A stretch of DNA of 7,492 nt, taken from positions 1 through 7,492 of the forward strand of contig DTYK01000269.1 in NCBI GenBank assembly GCA_012961925.1, read 5' to 3'. Below are positions 6,059-7,492 of this stretch, piece after piece. A program made the position numbers and the translations under genes. The number at the start of each line of letters is the position of its first letter. The stretch's first letter is position 1. The notes under the pieces are model-generated. The model saw nothing but the letters and a program-made list of their open reading frames with translations, was not told the DNA's origin and did no database searches. This stretch comes from Candidatus Latescibacterota bacterium. GTDB taxonomy: Bacteria; Latescibacterota; MVCY01; DTYK01.

Positions 6059-6171
6059 CCTAAATCCGGAAAATTGAGCACTAACAAAACACCGGATCTA
6101 CTGAAATGGGTATTATATTAAAGTCAGGTCAGTCGTTTCGGTGTTCATCCGGTGTGTTTTCCGAATCTGGA
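6059..6171. repeat. MITE-like element: dispersed repeat copy B plus inverted partner
   Basis: Copy B is 6059-6099. About 48 bp further on, 6147-6170 (ATCCGGTGT, one base, then TTTTCCGAATCTGG) resembles the reverse complement of copy B with roughly 15 central bases missing. The pair therefore makes imperfect inverted ends around an AT-rich core (6100-6146), about 113 bp in all. There is no ORF inside. It looks like a small non-autonomous palindromic element of the kind found in many copies in some genomes. The second known copy (A) is in uvrC. Confidence 0.6.
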
Positions 6172-6203
6172 ATTATGATTGTAGATAAATCTTCAGAAAT
6201 TGC

Positions 6204-6232
6204 TTGACAAATTAGAAAGGTTTTTATACCTT
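6204..6232 (+). promoter_or_regulatory. Candidate promoter for rho
   Basis: A perfect -35 hexamer TTGACA lies at 6204-6209. Candidate -10 boxes are TATACC at 6225-6230 (15-bp spacing) or TACCTT at 6227-6232 (17-bp spacing); neither is ideal. The region is AT-rich and a short inverted repeat, AAGGT/ACCTT (6217-6221 and 6228-6232), overlaps the -10 and could be an operator. Transcription from here would give a rho leader of roughly 220 nt. Confidence 0.55.
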
Positions 6233-6307
6233 ATAGAAATCCCACCGTTTTGGAGTCTCTTACGCCTTAAGTTCCTCTCTTTTTCCGTAAATCCCATTTC
6301 TCATTTG

Positions 6308-6358
6308 GACCATTCGCAATAGCCTCTCTATTTATGATAGAGAGAGCTGGCGGTGGTC
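6308..6358 (+). other. Extended hairpin in the rho leader
   Basis: Four helices stack in register: GACCA (6308-6312) with TGGTC (6354-6358); CGC (6315-6317) with GCG (6350-6352); AGC (6321-6323) with GCT (6346-6348); and CTCTCTAT (6324-6331) with ATAGAGAG (6337-6344), closed by a 5-nt loop. That is 19 pairs with small internal loops and a single bulged A. No T-run follows, so it looks like a regulatory or stabilising RNA structure rather than a terminator. Confidence 0.5.
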
Positions 6359-6374
6359 ACAGCAAGGTCTAAGG

Positions 6375-6458
6375 ATGTGTTCTAATTATCCTTTTCTCGA
6401 TGCTAAGGCACCATGTTTTTTTCTTCTATGCTTAAATTTCGCTGTTGGGAGGGTGTGA
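6375..6458 (+). CDS. Possible 27-aa rho leader peptide (doubtful)
   Basis: ATG 6375 opens a 27-codon frame beginning MCSNYPFLDAKAPCFF and ending AVGRV, with its TGA at 6456-6458, three bases before the rho ATG. AAGG at 6364-6367 could be its ribosome binding site, 7 nt away. Its last codons contain the rho ribosome binding site, so translating it would affect rho initiation. A shorter frame, ATG 6334 to TAA 6372 (12 codons, MIERAGGGHSKV), ends 2 nt before it but has no ribosome binding site and starts in a hairpin loop. A frame this short can arise by chance. Confidence 0.25.
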   Translation: MCSNYPFLDAKAPCFFLLCLNFAVGRV

Positions 6459-6461
6459 AAA

Positions 6462-7492
6462 ATGCCTCCGTTAGATATTGGTGAGCTGAAGACAAAGACG
6501 ATTGCTGAACTTGGTAAGCTGGCTGAAGAACACAGCATAACCGATTACACCAGCTTAAGAAGACAGGAGCTAATTTTTAAACTTCTGGAAGCGCAGGCGC
6601 AGAAGGAGGGTCTTCTCTTCGGTGAGGGGGTTCTGGAGATCTTGGATGATGGATATGGCTTCCTCCGTTCCCCTGATTATAACTATCTGCCCAGTCCGGA
6701 CGACATCTATGTCTCCCGTTCACAGATCAAACGATTCGGCCTGCGGACCGGAGACACGGTGTCAGGCCAGATCCGGCCACCCAAGGAGAACGAAAGCTAC
6801 TTTGCCCTGCTTAAAGTGGAGGCAGTGAATTTCGAAAATCCGGAGCTTGCTAAACTGCGGGTTCTGTTTGATAACTTAACGCCATTACATCCACAGGAAA
6901 GGCTTAACCTCGAGTCCGATCCTAACGACTTCTCCACCAGGATAGTGCATTTGCTTGCACCCATTGGTAAGGGGCAAAGAGGCCTGATTGTCTCCCCGCC
7001 CTTTGCCGGGAAGACAGTGCTCCTACAGAAGCTCGCCAACAGCATCACCACAAACCATCCGGAGGCGACATTGATCGTCCTATTGATCGATGAACGTCCG
7101 GAAGAGGTGACGGACATGAAGAGGTCGGTGAAGGCAGAGGTTATCAGCTCCACCTTTGACGAGCCACCTGAAAGGCATGTTCAGGTGTCGAAGATGGTGA
7201 TTGAAAAGGCAAAAAGATTGGTTGAATATAGGCATGACGTCGTCATCCTTCTGGATAGCATTACCAGGCTTGCCCGTGCTTACAACAGCGTAATCCCTCA
7301 TAGCGGGAGGATCCTTTCGGGCGGAATCGATTCCAATGCCCTCCAGTGGCCTAAGAGGTTCTTCGGGACCGCTCGAAACGTCGAGGAGGGAGGGAGTCTG
7401 ACCATAATTGCTACGGCACTGGTTGAGACCGGCAGCAGGATGGATGAGGTCATCTTTGAAGAATTCAAAGGGACAGGTAATATGGAGATCCA
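6462..7492 (+). CDS. rho: Transcription termination factor Rho, 3' partial
   Basis: Rho is a hexameric RNA-dependent ATPase/translocase that ends transcription of untranslated RNA. 343 codons are present and the frame is still open at the right edge; the full protein is usually about 415-420 aa. The N-terminal helical part (1-50) leads into the cold-shock-like primary RNA-binding domain (about 51-126: GEGVLEILDDGYGFLRS, DDIYVSRSQIKRFGLRTGD, SGQIRPPKENESYFALLKV). The RecA-like ATPase core has the P-loop PPFAGKT (179-185), catalytic Glu211 in DERPEEVTDM, Walker B VVILLDSITRLARAYN (260-275), the Q-loop LSGGIDSNAL (285-294) and RFFGTARNVEEGGSLTIIATAL. Numbering matches E. coli Rho as I recall it. 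The P-loop has Phe181 where E. coli has Lys, and Trp296 where Arg is usual. ATG 6462 follows GGGAGGG (6447-6453) by 8 nt. Residues contacted by bicyclomycin (Ser266, Arg269) are kept. Confidence 0.97.
   Translation, partial: MPPLDIGELKTKTIAELGKLAEEHSITDYTSLRRQELIFKLLEAQAQKEGLLFGEGVLEILDDGYGFLRSPDYNYLPSPDDIYVSRSQIKRFGLRTGDTVSGQIRPPKENESYFALLKVEAVNFENPELAKLRVLFDNLTPLHPQERLNLESDPNDFSTRIVHLLAPIGKGQRGLIVSPPFAGKTVLLQKLANSITTNHPEATLIVLLIDERPEEVTDMKRSVKAEVISSTFDEPPERHVQVSKMVIEKAKRLVEYRHDVVILLDSITRLARAYNSVIPHSGRILSGGIDSNALQWPKRFFGTARNVEEGGSLTIIATALVETGSRMDEVIFEEFKGTGNMEI

Larger units (their letters stand above)
6238..6461 (+). promoter_or_regulatory. Long structured leader of rho, possibly autoregulatory
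   Basis: The stretch 6238-6320 has 25 C against 10 G by hand count and is largely pyrimidine, the composition of a Rho-loading (rut) site. It runs into an elaborate hairpin at 6308-6358. Downstream are AAGGAT/ATCCTT (6371-6376 and 6388-6393), an eight-T stretch near 6415-6422, and a possible long-range pair ACAGC/GCTGT (6359-6363 and 6441-6445) close to the ribosome binding site GGGAGGG (6447-6453). Known background: E. coli rho is autoregulated by Rho-dependent termination in its leader. That the same happens here is inference. Confidence 0.45.

Noticed and set aside
6071..6097. GAGCACTAAC near 6076 as half of a CIRCE heat-shock operator
   Set aside because: It lacks the paired TTAGCACTC/GAGTGCTAA arms with a 9-bp spacer and belongs to the dispersed repeat.
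6622..6828. 68-codon + strand frame upstream of 6830
   Set aside because: It lies entirely inside rho in another frame; rho itself is unmistakable.

Overview
The window is bacterial chromosome of moderate GC, carrying mostly housekeeping genes, all on the + strand. The protein sequences (DnaK, Rho aligning without gaps to my recollection of E. coli Rho over its ATPase core, a UvrC tail with a paired helix-hairpin-helix, an archaeal/deltaproteobacterial-looking endonuclease III) suggest a Gram-negative, probably Desulfobacterota-like (former Deltaproteobacteria) organism. That placement is inference from the look of the proteins, not from a search.

Layout. 1-1421 is a DNA-repair operon: the 3' end of uvrC, then an O6-alkylguanine-DNA alkyltransferase (ogt), then an endonuclease III-like glycosylase (nth). 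Each junction overlaps by exactly 23 bp and both downstream genes start with TTG. 1657-2773 holds an unrecognised 147-aa protein gene, followed 43 bp later by a GloC/YcbL-like metallo-beta-lactamase-fold hydrolase gene and a candidate terminator. 2774-3460 is a long, mostly non-genic stretch with an inverted repeat, one doubtful small ORF and a promoter candidate. 3461-6000 is a chaperone block: a small heat shock protein (Hsp20) and DnaK, without grpE, dnaJ or hrcA in view. 6001-6461 holds a stem-loop after dnaK, a small repeat element, a promoter candidate and a long structured leader. From 6462 the transcription terminator Rho runs off the right edge (343 codons present).

How the genes fit together. 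UvrC (nucleotide excision), Ogt (direct alkyl reversal) and Nth (base excision) cover three repair routes in one tightly overlapped unit. Hsp20 and DnaK form a hold-then-refold pair. The two genes in the middle have no obvious shared pathway.

The items most worth a second look are a short dispersed repeat (copies at 184-222 and 6059-6099) that appears to have supplied the C-terminal tail of UvrC and ends next to the ogt start; the rho leader, with a C-rich/G-poor stretch, an elaborate hairpin and two tandem micro-ORFs leading into rho; and a Rho P-loop with Phe where E. coli has Lys181. I did not find a defence island, CRISPR array, RNA gene or convincing new multi-gene system; the window is mostly ordinary.
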